Below are positions 46,157-54,562 of a DNA stretch of 64,000 bases, one piece after another. The stretch comes from Autumnicola lenta (lineage in GTDB: Bacteria > Bacteroidota > Bacteroidia > Flavobacteriales > Flavobacteriaceae): assembly GCF_031846515.1 (NCBI RefSeq), contig NZ_JAVRHO010000007.1, positions 115,933-179,932 of the forward strand. Direction: 5' to 3'. The notes under the pieces were generated by a model, which was given only the letters and a program-made list of their open reading frames with translations, searched no databases and was not told where the DNA came from. Within the stretch, counting starts at the first letter, position 1. Each line of letters starts with the position of its first letter. The position numbers and the translations under genes are program-made.

Positions 46157-47110
46157 TTATTTCCTTTTAATAACCTTCTCTGCAGCTTTAATTATGGCTT
46201 CAGCATTCAGGCCGTATTTGTCCATTAACTGTTCTGGTGTACCACTTTCTCCAAAAGTGTCTTGTGTGGCTACAAATTCCTGGGGAGCCGGGTGATTTTC
46301 AGATAATGTTCTTGCGACACTTTCACCTAATCCACCAAGGAAGTTGTGCTCTTCAGCAGTAACTACACATCCTGTTTTCTTTACAGACTTCAGTATAGCT
46401 TCAGCATCAAGAGGCTTAATAGTATGGATATTTATAACTTCAGCACTAATACCTTTTTCTGCAAGTTTTTCTGCAGCCTGTACAGCTTCCCATACCAAAT
46501 GTCCTGTAGCGATAATGGTAACATCGTTACCTTCATAAAGATGAACGGCTTTTCCTATCTCAAATTTTTGATCTTCAGGTGTGAAATTTGCCACTTTTGG
46601 CCGTCCGAATCTTAGGTAAACAGGTCCTTTATGTTCTGCTACTGCAATTGTAGCTGCTTTGGTCTGATTGTAATCGCAGGTGCAAATTACAGTCATACCA
46701 GGCAACATCTTCATAAGACCAATATCCTCAAGGATCTGGTGTGTTGCACCATCTTCTCCAAGTGTAACTCCGGAATGTGAAGCACAAATTTTCACATTTT
46801 TATCTGAATAAGCCACACTCTGGCGAATCTGGTCGTAAACTCTACCCGTAGCAAAGTTTGCAAAAGTTCCGGCAAAAGGTATTTTACCTCCTATAGTAAG
46901 TCCTGCAGACATCCCAATCATATTGGCTTCGGCAATACCTACCTGGAAGAAGCGCTCCGGATTTTCATCTATAAAATCCTGCATTTTCAAAGATCCTACC
47001 AAGTCGGCACATAAGGCAACTACATTAGGATTGCTGCGTCCAAGTTCTGTAAGTCCGTCTCCAAAACCTGAGCGTGTATCTTTTTTTCCTGTATCTGTAT
47101 ATTTCTTCAT
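46157..47110 (-). CDS. transketolase, C-terminal subunit
   Basis: The 317-residue second half of transketolase, holding the pyrimidine-binding and C-terminal domains (FQVGIAEANMIGMSAGL, ASHSGVTLGEDGATHQ, VYLRFGRPK, VVTAEEHNFLGGLGE). It works with the N-terminal subunit in the non-oxidative pentose phosphate pathway. The gene lies 123 bases downstream of its partner; the gap carries two GC-rich hairpins in opposite orientation. Two-gene transketolases are normal in many bacteria and archaea. Confidence 0.94.
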   Translation of the reverse strand: MKKYTDTGKKDTRSGFGDGLTELGRSNPNVVALCADLVGSLKMQDFIDENPERFFQVGIAEANMIGMSAGLTIGGKIPFAGTFANFATGRVYDQIRQSVAYSDKNVKICASHSGVTLGEDGATHQILEDIGLMKMLPGMTVICTCDYNQTKAATIAVAEHKGPVYLRFGRPKVANFTPEDQKFEIGKAVHLYEGNDVTIIATGHLVWEAVQAAEKLAEKGISAEVINIHTIKPLDAEAILKSVKKTGCVVTAEEHNFLGGLGESVARTLSENHPAPQEFVATQDTFGESGTPEQLMDKYGLNAEAIIKAAEKVIKRK

Positions 47111-47115
47111 AATAA

Positions 47116-47145
47116 GCCTCCCCCATCCCCTCCGAAGGAGGGGAG
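47116..47145 (-). repeat. GC-rich REP-like hairpin, copy A
   Basis: CCCCTCC (47127-47133), GAA, GGAGGGG (47137-47143), with an outer GCCTCCCCC arm. It is inverted relative to copy B in the same gap, and the GC content stands out sharply from the surroundings. Confidence 0.75.
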
Positions 47146-47203
47146 CTGAGGTTAATTTAATTAATTAATAAAAAATCTTTCTTCATTCCTATGATATTCC
47201 ATA

Positions 47204-47231
47204 CCTCCCCTTTGGGGAGGCCAGGAGGGGC
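47204..47231 (+). repeat. GC-rich REP-like hairpin, copy B
   Basis: CCTCCCC (47204-47210), TTT, GGGGAGG (47214-47220), then CCAGGAGGGGC. It has the same layout as copy A and as the element at 61055-61102. Confidence 0.75.
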
Positions 47232-47233
47232 TT

Positions 47234-48079
47234 TTAATAATCTCCCAGGGTTGCAGGGTTTTGAGAAAGTGCCTTTTCCAGCTGCTCATCATTAGGAGCT
47301 TTTCCGTGCCATGCGTGAGTGTGCATCATAAAATCGACACCATGCCCCATTACAGTGGTCATAAGGATACAAACCGGCTTTCCTTTTCCTGTCCGTTGTT
47401 TAGCTTCTTTTAAGCCATCAATAACCTGTTTAAGATCATTTCCATTTTCTATTTCCAAAACATCCCATCCAAAAGCTTCAAACTTGGCTTTAAGATTTCC
47501 CATTGGTAACACTGTTTCGGTACTACCGTCTATCTGTTGTCCATTTAAATCTACGGTAGAGATAATATTGTCCACTTTATTTCCTGCAGCGTACATAATG
47601 GCTTCCCAGTTTTGACCTTCCTGTAATTCGCCATCTCCATGGAGGGTGTAAATTAGGTGCTTATCTCCGTTTAATTTTTTAGCCTGTGCAGCACCAAGAG
47701 CTACAGACATTCCCTGTCCCAGTGAGCCTGAGGCAATACGTATCCCCGGTAACCCCTCGTGTGTAGTTGGATGTCCCTGCAGTCTTGAATCGATAAGTCT
47801 GAAGGTATCAAGTTCTTTAACCGGAAAATACCCGCTCCTGGCAAGTACACTGTAGAATACAGGAGAGATATGACCGTTGGAAAGAAAGAATAAATCTTCA
47901 TCTTTTCCATCCATATCAAAATCTGTATTGTGCTCCATTATTTCCTGATAAAGTGCTGTAAAGAATTCAGTACAGCCTAAAGAGCCCCCGGGATGTCCCG
48001 AATTCACCTTATGAACCTGCCTTAAAATATCCCTGCGCACTTGTGTAGCAAAATCTTCTAATTTCTTAAAGTCTGACAT
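47234..48079 (-). CDS. transketolase, N-terminal subunit
   Basis: The 281-residue thiamine-diphosphate-binding half of transketolase. Motifs include HPGGSLGCTEFFTALY, FFLSNGHISPVFYS, RIASGSLGQGMSVALGAA and the ThDP/metal motif HGDGELQEGQNWEA, ending with VMGHGVDFM and WHGKAPNDEQ. It precedes the C-terminal subunit and is driven by an exact promoter at 48111-48141. The leader carries a CAA-type triplet run (plus-strand TTG repeats, about 48083-48098). Confidence 0.94.
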   Translation of the reverse strand: MSDFKKLEDFATQVRRDILRQVHKVNSGHPGGSLGCTEFFTALYQEIMEHNTDFDMDGKDEDLFFLSNGHISPVFYSVLARSGYFPVKELDTFRLIDSRLQGHPTTHEGLPGIRIASGSLGQGMSVALGAAQAKKLNGDKHLIYTLHGDGELQEGQNWEAIMYAAGNKVDNIISTVDLNGQQIDGSTETVLPMGNLKAKFEAFGWDVLEIENGNDLKQVIDGLKEAKQRTGKGKPVCILMTTVMGHGVDFMMHTHAWHGKAPNDEQLEKALSQNPATLGDY

Positions 48080-48110
48080 TATGGTTGTTGTTGTTGTTAT
48101 GATATTGAAA

Positions 48111-48141
48111 CAAAAATAGGTTATTATATCCCTTTTTCAAA
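48111..48141 (-). promoter_or_regulatory. exact Bacteroidota promoter of the transketolase operon
   Basis: On the minus strand, TTTG (48141-48138), exactly 19 bases, then TATTTTTG (48118-48111): a full consensus match. Confidence 0.78.
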
Positions 48142-48229
48142 GTTTAATTGAAGGAGTTATAACCTTAAGTGTTAAAAGCACACATAAATTATCAATTGTC
48201 ACAATTCTTTCTTTCCAACAAATGTTGAG

Positions 48230-48238
48230 TATCTTTGC
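48230..48238 (+). promoter_or_regulatory. -7 box of tgt
   Basis: TATCTTTGC, an exact TAnnTTTGC, 17 bases before the tgt ATG. It contains the TTG at 48235, ruling that codon out as a start. Confidence 0.6.
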
Positions 48239-48255
48239 GGCACTTAAATGTATAT

Positions 48256-49386
48256 ATGGATTTTGAATTATTATCTGTCGATCCCGGCAGTAATGCCAGA
48301 GCTGGTACTATTACAACAGATCATGGTAAAATTGAAACACCTATTTTTATGCCCGTTGGCACCGTTGCTTCTGTTAAAGGAGTGCACCAAAGGGAATTGA
48401 AAGAAGATATTAATCCTGACATTATTCTTGGGAATACCTACCATCTCTATTTAAGACCTCAGACCGAAGTGCTTAAAAAAGCCGGAGGTCTTCATAAATT
48501 TATGAAATGGGACCGAAATATTCTTACGGACAGTGGGGGGTATCAGGTTTATTCTCTATCTGCACGTAGAAAAATAAAAGAGGACGGTGTAAAATTCAAA
48601 TCCCATATAGATGGTTCTTACCACACCTTTACGCCAGAAAATGTGATGGAAATCCAGCGTGTAATTGGTGCCGACATTATAATGGCTTTTGATGAGTGTA
48701 CCCCTTATCCCTGTGATTATAAATATGCCAAGCGTTCTATGCATATGACGCATCGGTGGCTGGATAGATGTATCACCCATTTTGAAAAAACTCCGCCACT
48801 GTATGGTTTTAATCAGACGCTTTTTCCAATAGTTCAGGGAAGTACTTATAAAGACCTTAGAAAACAATCTGCAGAATACATTGCATCTGTAGGAGCTGAA
48901 GGTAACGCCATTGGAGGGCTTTCTGTTGGAGAACCAGCAGAAGAAATGTATGCAATGACAGAAGTTGTAACAGATATCCTTCCGAAGGAAAAACCGAGAT
49001 ATTTAATGGGTGTAGGTACTCCGATAAACATTCTTGAAAATATCGCGCTGGGCGTGGATATGTTTGATTGTGTTATGCCGACCCGAAACGCAAGGAACGG
49101 AATGCTTTTTACGGCTCATGGAACTATAAATATTAAGAATAAGAAGTGGCAGGAAGATTTCTCTCCTATTGATGATACGGCTATGACCTATGTTGATACC
49201 GAATATTCAAAAGCCTATTTACGCCATTTGTTTACTGTAAACGAAATGCTTGGCAAGCAAATTGCTACCATACATAACCTGGGCTTCTACCTGTGGTTGG
49301 TACGGGAAGCCAGGAAACATATTATTGCCGGAGATTTTGCCACCTGGAAGAACCAGATGGTGAAGCAAATGGATAAACGCTTATAA
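48256..49386 (+). CDS. tgt: tRNA-guanine transglycosylase without zinc cysteines
   Basis: Exchanges guanine 34 for a queuine precursor in tRNAs with GUN anticodons. The 376-residue barrel carries TPIFMPVGTVASVKG, the catalytic-site DSGGYQVYSL, DIIMAFDECTPYP, the GGLSVGEP loop and the nucleophile region GVDMFDCVMPTRNARNG. The usual CxCxxC zinc motif before RAYLHHL is missing: this region reads DTAMTYVDTEYSKAYLRHL, with only the later histidine (ATIHNL) kept. I recall this being common in Bacteroidota. The lptG-like gene follows after 1 base. Confidence 0.93.
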   Translation: MDFELLSVDPGSNARAGTITTDHGKIETPIFMPVGTVASVKGVHQRELKEDINPDIILGNTYHLYLRPQTEVLKKAGGLHKFMKWDRNILTDSGGYQVYSLSARRKIKEDGVKFKSHIDGSYHTFTPENVMEIQRVIGADIIMAFDECTPYPCDYKYAKRSMHMTHRWLDRCITHFEKTPPLYGFNQTLFPIVQGSTYKDLRKQSAEYIASVGAEGNAIGGLSVGEPAEEMYAMTEVVTDILPKEKPRYLMGVGTPINILENIALGVDMFDCVMPTRNARNGMLFTAHGTINIKNKKWQEDFSPIDDTAMTYVDTEYSKAYLRHLFTVNEMLGKQIATIHNLGFYLWLVREARKHIIAGDFATWKNQMVKQMDKRL

Positions 49387-49387
49387 C

Positions 49388-50464
49388 TTGAAGATATTAG
49401 ACTGGTACATACTAAAGAGATACCTGGGCACTTTTGTTTTGATGCTCTTACTTTTTATTCCTATTGGAATTACAGTAAACCTCGCTGAGAAGATCGATAA
49501 GATACTTGAAAACGAGGTACCTTTCGTTGAGGTGGCAAAGTATTATCTGGATTTTACTATTTATTTTGCCAATCTCCTTTTTCCGCTTTTCCTGTTTTTA
49601 TCGGTAATCTGGTTTACCTCAAAACTCGCGAATAATACAGAAATTATTGCCTTTTTAAGTAGTGGTGTTTCCTTCTGGAGGTTTTTGCGTCCTTATCTTA
49701 TTGGAGCTTCCATAGTATGTGTCGGTGCGCTGGTGTTGGGGATGTATCTTGCGCCAAGAGCAAGTAAAGGTTTTAACGAATTTAAGTATGAATACCTCAA
49801 AAGGGGAGCCCAGGTTCAGGAAACACGTGATGTTTACCGGCAGATCAATGATGATGAATACATTTACGCAAGTAATTTTCAACCAAAAACAAAAACTGCG
49901 AGAAACTTTACGCTGGAACATTTTAACGGCAATAAACTGGAATTTAAGATAAGTGCTTCTTATCTGGAATTTAATGAAGCAGATTCAACTTATAGCCTTA
50001 CTAACTTCGATAAGAGGATTGTAGGAGAGAATGGGGATGAGATCATCCACGAGAGAAACGTCGACACTATTCTTCCATTTGAATTTGGTGAGCTTACACC
50101 GGAATCCTATATCGCAGAGACTTTAAATTATACTGAATTAAACGATTTTATTGAGACAGAACGACGTCGTGGTGCCGGTAACATTAACAGGTATCTTGTT
50201 GTTGCTTATAAAAGATGGAGTCTTCCGGTGTCAGCTTTTATTCTTACCGTGATTGCGGTTGCAGTTTCCTCTAAAAAAAGGAGGGGAGGAATGGGCGTAA
50301 ATCTGGCGGTAGGGATAACCCTGGCTTTTATTTTCATCTTTTTCGATAAAGTTTTTGGTACAATGGCAGAGCAATCTACCTTTTCACCACTACTTGCAGT
50401 GTGGTTTCCGAATATAGTTTTTGGTGTTTTGGCCATTTACCTGCTGTTTACGTCTAAGAGATAA
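49388..50464 (+). CDS. LptF/LptG-family permease (YjgP/YjgQ)
   Basis: A 358-residue inner-membrane permease of the LPS transport ABC complex, with two N-terminal hydrophobic segments and paired ones around 55-115, a periplasmic beta-jellyroll domain (about residues 130-255) and two or three C-terminal helices (from about 275). The N-terminal ILDWYILKRYLGTFVLMLLL and the segment FASLFFPLFLF-like NLLFPLFLFLSVIWF are typical. The start is TTG at 49388, immediately after the tgt stop; no ATG or GTG is available before the conserved N-terminus. It would extract lipopolysaccharide toward the outer membrane together with LptB and a partner. Confidence 0.9.
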   Translation: MKILDWYILKRYLGTFVLMLLLFIPIGITVNLAEKIDKILENEVPFVEVAKYYLDFTIYFANLLFPLFLFLSVIWFTSKLANNTEIIAFLSSGVSFWRFLRPYLIGASIVCVGALVLGMYLAPRASKGFNEFKYEYLKRGAQVQETRDVYRQINDDEYIYASNFQPKTKTARNFTLEHFNGNKLEFKISASYLEFNEADSTYSLTNFDKRIVGENGDEIIHERNVDTILPFEFGELTPESYIAETLNYTELNDFIETERRRGAGNINRYLVVAYKRWSLPVSAFILTVIAVAVSSKKRRGGMGVNLAVGITLAFIFIFFDKVFGTMAEQSTFSPLLAVWFPNIVFGVLAIYLLFTSKR

Positions 50465-50525
50465 GCGCATATCGTGCACTTGAAATTTAAACGGAAACTA
50501 TAGAAATCTTCCTTTTAAAGTTTGT

Positions 50526-50534
50526 TATATTTGT
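50526..50534 (+). promoter_or_regulatory. -7 box of accA
   Basis: TATATTTGT (TAnnTTTG) lies 28 bases before the accA start. Confidence 0.5.
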
Positions 50535-50562
50535 GGGCTAATTAAAAAACACCATAATTCTT

Positions 50563-51516
50563 ATGGAATATTTGGATTTTGAATTACCCATTAAAGAGTT
50601 AGAAGAACAATACGCGAAGGCCTGTAATATAGGAGAGGAGAGTAATGTTGATGTAACTGCTACCTGTAAACAAATTGAGAAGAAGCTCAGGGAAACCAGA
50701 AAGGACATATATAAGAATTTAACTGCATGGCAACGTGTTCAGTTATCACGACATCCAAGCCGGCCCTATACATTAGACTATATAAAAGCCATTTGCGGTG
50801 ATACTTTTCTTGAACTTCATGGGGATCGCAGTGTAAAGGATGATAAAGCCATGATTGGTGGCCTTGGAAAAATTGATGATCAGAGCTACATGTTTATTGG
50901 TCAGCAAAAGGGATATAATACCAAAACAAGGCAGTATCGTAACTTTGGAATGGCAAACCCCGAGGGTTATCGTAAGGCACTCCGCCTTATGAAATCTGCT
51001 GAAAAATTTGGTATTCCCGTAGTATGTTTAGTAGATACACCTGGTGCTTATCCCGGTCTTGAAGCCGAAGAAAGAGGACAGGGAGAGGCGATAGCAAGAA
51101 ATATCCTGGAAATGACACGCTTAAAAGTACCGATAATTGTTGTGATTATTGGAGAGGGCGCAAGTGGAGGTGCTTTAGGTATAGGAGTTGGAGATAAAGT
51201 AATGATGTTGGAAAACACCTGGTATTCTGTAATCTCTCCGGAATCCTGTTCGTCCATTCTCTGGAGGAGCTGGGAATACAAAGAAGTTGCGGCAGAAGCA
51301 TTAAAACTTACTGCTAAAGACATGAAGAAACAGAAACTTATTGATGAAATAGTGAAAGAACCAATTGGTGGCGCACATAGTGACCGGGAGGAAATTTTTG
51401 CAACTGTAAAAAAATCTATATCGGACTCTTATGATGAGTTTAAAAACTTATCACCAGCAGATTTGGTTGAAAAAAGAATGGACAAATATTTAGCAATGGG
51501 TGTTTTTGAAGGCTAA
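50563..51516 (+). CDS. accA: acetyl-CoA carboxylase carboxyltransferase, alpha subunit
   Basis: With AccD it transfers the carboxyl group from biotin to acetyl-CoA, making malonyl-CoA for fatty acid synthesis. The 317 residues show the family start LDFELPIKELEEQY, AWQRVQLSRHPSRPYTLDYI, MIGGLGKIDDQSYMFIGQQK, and the oxyanion-hole core PVVCLVDTPGAYPGLEAEER and GEGASGGALGIGVGD. It is monocistronic and followed by a terminator; accD is not here. Confidence 0.96.
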   Translation: MEYLDFELPIKELEEQYAKACNIGEESNVDVTATCKQIEKKLRETRKDIYKNLTAWQRVQLSRHPSRPYTLDYIKAICGDTFLELHGDRSVKDDKAMIGGLGKIDDQSYMFIGQQKGYNTKTRQYRNFGMANPEGYRKALRLMKSAEKFGIPVVCLVDTPGAYPGLEAEERGQGEAIARNILEMTRLKVPIIVVIIGEGASGGALGIGVGDKVMMLENTWYSVISPESCSSILWRSWEYKEVAAEALKLTAKDMKKQKLIDEIVKEPIGGAHSDREEIFATVKKSISDSYDEFKNLSPADLVEKRMDKYLAMGVFEG

Positions 51517-51542
51517 TACATTCTATACCGCATCACGAATAT

Positions 51543-51571
51543 AATCCGGAGCTAAAGTTTCGGATTTTTTT
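51543..51571 (+). terminator. terminator after accA
   Basis: AATCCGGA pairs with TTCGGATT (one G-T pair) around an 8-base loop, followed by a T run. Confidence 0.75.
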
Positions 51572-51683
51572 GTCCTTTTCAACAAAATAATTAAGTTTTC
51601 AACAGGGCAATTGTTCATTACCGGTTAATTAAGTTGACCGTTAATTCATAAGGTTGTCTTAACATTTTTTTTACTTTCGTTAT

Positions 51684-53243
51684 ATGGAAAATATCACTGC
51701 GCCGCAAAGTTTTGGTTACAAACAAAGTAATGTCGTTAATTTAGAAAAAGGGAAATTGCCTCCTCAAGCTGTTGATTTAGAAGAAGTTGTGCTTGGGGCG
51801 ATGATGATTGATAAAAGGGGAGTAGATGAAATCATCGACATCTTAACTGCAGAAGCTTTCTACAAAAGTTCTCATAAGCTCATATTTGAGGCTATACATA
51901 AGCTGTTTGAAAATACAGAGGCGATTGACTTATTAACCGTTTCTAACCAACTTAAGAAAGACGGCAATTTTGATAAGGCTGGAGGCGATTATTACCTGAT
52001 TCAGCTAACCCAGAGAGTATCATCTTCAGCGCATATTGAATTCCACGCACGTATTATTCTTCAGAAATATATACAGCGAAGCCTTATAAAAATTTCTAAT
52101 GAAATTATTGAAGATTCTTACGATGAATCTACCGATGTTTTCGATTTGCTGGACCAGGCTGAAGCAAAATTATACGAAGTCACACAGGGTAATATAAAAA
52201 AATCTACAGAAACTGCGCAAAGCCTTGTAATTCAGGCGAAGAATAGAATTCAGGAGATTTCCAATAAAGAAGGTCTCAGTGGTGTTCCTTCAGGATTTGA
52301 AAAGCTGGACAGGTTAACTTCAGGATGGCAACCCAGTGATTTAATTATCGTGGCAGCACGTCCTGGTATGGGTAAAACGGCTCTTACCTTGTCTATGGCG
52401 AGAAATATTGCAGTGGGACAAAATATGCCCGTAGCATTTTTCTCCCTGGAGATGTCTTCAGTACAGCTTATCACCCGTTTAATTTCTTCTGAAACCGGAT
52501 TGTCTTCAGAAAAATTAAGAACCGGAAACTTAGAAAAGCACGAGTGGGAACAGCTAAACGTAAAAGTGAAGGATCTTGAAAAAGCGCCTTTATTTATAGA
52601 TGATACCCCGTCTTTGTCAATTTTCGACCTCAGGGCGAAAGCACGACGTCTCGCTTCACAACATGGAATCAAATTAATTGTTGTGGATTATTTGCAGTTA
52701 ATGACGGCTGGAGGAAGCCAGAAGGGAGGAAACCGGGAACAGGAAATTTCTACAATTTCCCGTAACCTGAAGGCGCTGGCTAAGGAACTAAGTGTTCCGG
52801 TTATCGCACTTTCGCAGTTGTCCCGTGCCGTGGAAACCAGGGGAGGTAGTAAAAGGCCGCTTCTTTCTGATCTTAGGGAATCTGGAGCGATCGAGCAGGA
52901 TGCCGATATTGTTTCCTTTATTTACCGGCCCGAATATTATAAAATTGATGAATGGGATGATGAAGAACGTACTCCTACAGATGGCCAGGCAGAATTTATT
53001 GTGGCGAAACACCGTAATGGCGGACTCGAGAATATCAGGTTGAAATTTATTGGACATCTTGGTAAATTTGATAACTTGGAGGAGTTTGATTCTCCATTTG
53101 AATTTCATTCGAAAATGAACAGTGGAGGGGAAGACGAAAATGATTTTGGTAGTAAAAATTTACCCAGCCCAACGGCAGATGAAGCTTTTGGCAGCTCTAT
53201 GAACGATGACTTTAATGATGACGATAGCGACGTGCCTTTTTAA
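51684..53243 (+). CDS. dnaB: replicative DNA helicase
   Basis: The hexameric helicase that unwinds DNA at the fork. The N-terminal domain (PPQAVDLEEVVLGAMMIDKR) is followed by the RecA-like ATPase with Walker A ARPGMGKTALTLSMA, Walker B LIVVDYLQLM and the arginine-finger region LLSDLRESGAIEQDAD. The last ~35 residues are an acidic tail ending DDDSDVPF, resembling SSB-type tails. At 519 residues it is normal for Bacteroidota. No intein is present. A near-consensus -7 box (TACTTTCG) is 4 bases before the start. Confidence 0.96.
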   Translation: MENITAPQSFGYKQSNVVNLEKGKLPPQAVDLEEVVLGAMMIDKRGVDEIIDILTAEAFYKSSHKLIFEAIHKLFENTEAIDLLTVSNQLKKDGNFDKAGGDYYLIQLTQRVSSSAHIEFHARIILQKYIQRSLIKISNEIIEDSYDESTDVFDLLDQAEAKLYEVTQGNIKKSTETAQSLVIQAKNRIQEISNKEGLSGVPSGFEKLDRLTSGWQPSDLIIVAARPGMGKTALTLSMARNIAVGQNMPVAFFSLEMSSVQLITRLISSETGLSSEKLRTGNLEKHEWEQLNVKVKDLEKAPLFIDDTPSLSIFDLRAKARRLASQHGIKLIVVDYLQLMTAGGSQKGGNREQEISTISRNLKALAKELSVPVIALSQLSRAVETRGGSKRPLLSDLRESGAIEQDADIVSFIYRPEYYKIDEWDDEERTPTDGQAEFIVAKHRNGGLENIRLKFIGHLGKFDNLEEFDSPFEFHSKMNSGGEDENDFGSKNLPSPTADEAFGSSMNDDFNDDDSDVPF

Positions 53244-54558
53244 GAATAGAAAAACAACAATAGCAGAAAATAAATCCGCCGGAATTCCTTTTAAACTGAA
53301 GGGGTTTCTGGCGGTTTTTTTATGGCTGATAATTGCCAATTTTCAGGGTTGGTCTTCCAATATTCTTATCCCTATGGATGCCGATGGGCAGGCAGATCAC
53401 CTAAAAGCCTACGGAATTACTTATTATTCCCTCGAAAAGCAGCTTGAAGTCCGTTGGCTTTTAAACTACCGGGGAGGTTCTTTTCTTATTTCAGATACCG
53501 AAGACCTGCGAAGAGAATGCCAGATTCGCGGAGTTTCTTTTGAAGTCATCAGCGATAGTAAAACGGAGCAGATCCTGGAAGAAATCAGCAGTCCGTCACA
53601 AAATATGGAAACTGTAGAGCTGGAAAAAGCTCCAAAAATTGCAGTTTATTCCCCGCAGGGTAACAAACCCTGGGACGATGCGGTTACGATGGTACTCTCT
53701 TATGCTGAAATTCCTTATGAAACGATTTACGACAGGGAAGTTCTAAATGATGCGCTGGTTTTATACGACTGGCTGCATTTGCACCACGAAGATTTTACGG
53801 GGCAGTATGGCAAATTTTACCGCGCTTTTAAAACCACGCCCTGGTACATAGAAGATAAAAAAGAAGCCGAAGCTTTGGCTGCAGAACTGGGTTACGATAA
53901 AGTTTCTGAAGAAAAACTGGCAGTGGCGCTTAAGATTAGGGATTACGTAGTGGGCGGCGGCTTTATGTTCGCGATGTGCAGCGCGACAGACAGTTTTGAT
54001 ATTGCGTTGTCTGCAGAAGGTGTGGATATCGCAGAACCAATGTTCGATGGTGACCCCAGCGAACCCGGTTACCAGTCCAAAATCGATTATTCCAATACCT
54101 TCGCTTTTACAGATTTTATTCTTGAACGCAGCCCGATGGTCTATGAGTTTTCCTCTATAGATATGACCCAAAAAAGGCAAATATCGGCCGAAAGTGATTA
54201 TTTCACGCTGATGGATTTCTCTGCAAAATGGGATGTGGTGCCAACGATGCTTACCCAGAATCACACCCGTTTGGTGAAAGGTTTTATGGGACAGACCACC
54301 GCTTATAATCCTGAAAATATTAAAGCCAATGTGCTGGTAATGGGGGAAAGCAAACTCAACGGCGAAGCCAGGTATATCCACGGAATAAAAGGCAAAGGAT
54401 TTTTCACATTTTATGGCGGCCACGATCCCGAAGATTATACGCACAGGGTTGGAGATCCCAAAACCGAACTGGAATTACACCCAACTTCGCCGGGATACCG
54501 ACTTATTCTGAATAATGTGCTCTTTCCGGCAGCCAGGAAGAAAAAACAGAAAACCTGA
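53206..54558 (+). CDS. exported flavobacterial protein usually named asparagine synthetase B
   Basis: A ~450-residue protein matching a flavobacterial family that databases tend to label asparagine synthetase B, but no AsnB glutaminase or synthetase motif is visible. After a hydrophobic signal-like segment (FLAVFLWLIIANFQGW) come ILIPMDADGQADHLKAYGIT, WLLNYRGGSFLI, KIAVYSPQGNKPWDDAVTMV (glutamine-amidotransferase-like first strand), LYDWLHLHHEDFTGQYG and GGGFMFAMCSATDSFD with a possible catalytic cysteine. The true start is unclear: the only ATGs (53206, 53215, 53218) overlap the end of dnaB. It is 4 bases before the next hydrolase gene. Confidence 0.75.
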   Translation: MTLMMTIATCLFKNRKTTIAENKSAGIPFKLKGFLAVFLWLIIANFQGWSSNILIPMDADGQADHLKAYGITYYSLEKQLEVRWLLNYRGGSFLISDTEDLRRECQIRGVSFEVISDSKTEQILEEISSPSQNMETVELEKAPKIAVYSPQGNKPWDDAVTMVLSYAEIPYETIYDREVLNDALVLYDWLHLHHEDFTGQYGKFYRAFKTTPWYIEDKKEAEALAAELGYDKVSEEKLAVALKIRDYVVGGGFMFAMCSATDSFDIALSAEGVDIAEPMFDGDPSEPGYQSKIDYSNTFAFTDFILERSPMVYEFSSIDMTQKRQISAESDYFTLMDFSAKWDVVPTMLTQNHTRLVKGFMGQTTAYNPENIKANVLVMGESKLNGEARYIHGIKGKGFFTFYGGHDPEDYTHRVGDPKTELELHPTSPGYRLILNNVLFPAARKKKQKT

Positions 54559-54562
54559 TCTT

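Noticed and set aside
53761..54444. 227-codon minus-strand ORF opposite the asparagine-synthetase-like gene
   Set aside because: Rich in His, Phe and Ile as expected for an antisense shadow; the plus-strand gene shows conserved family text.
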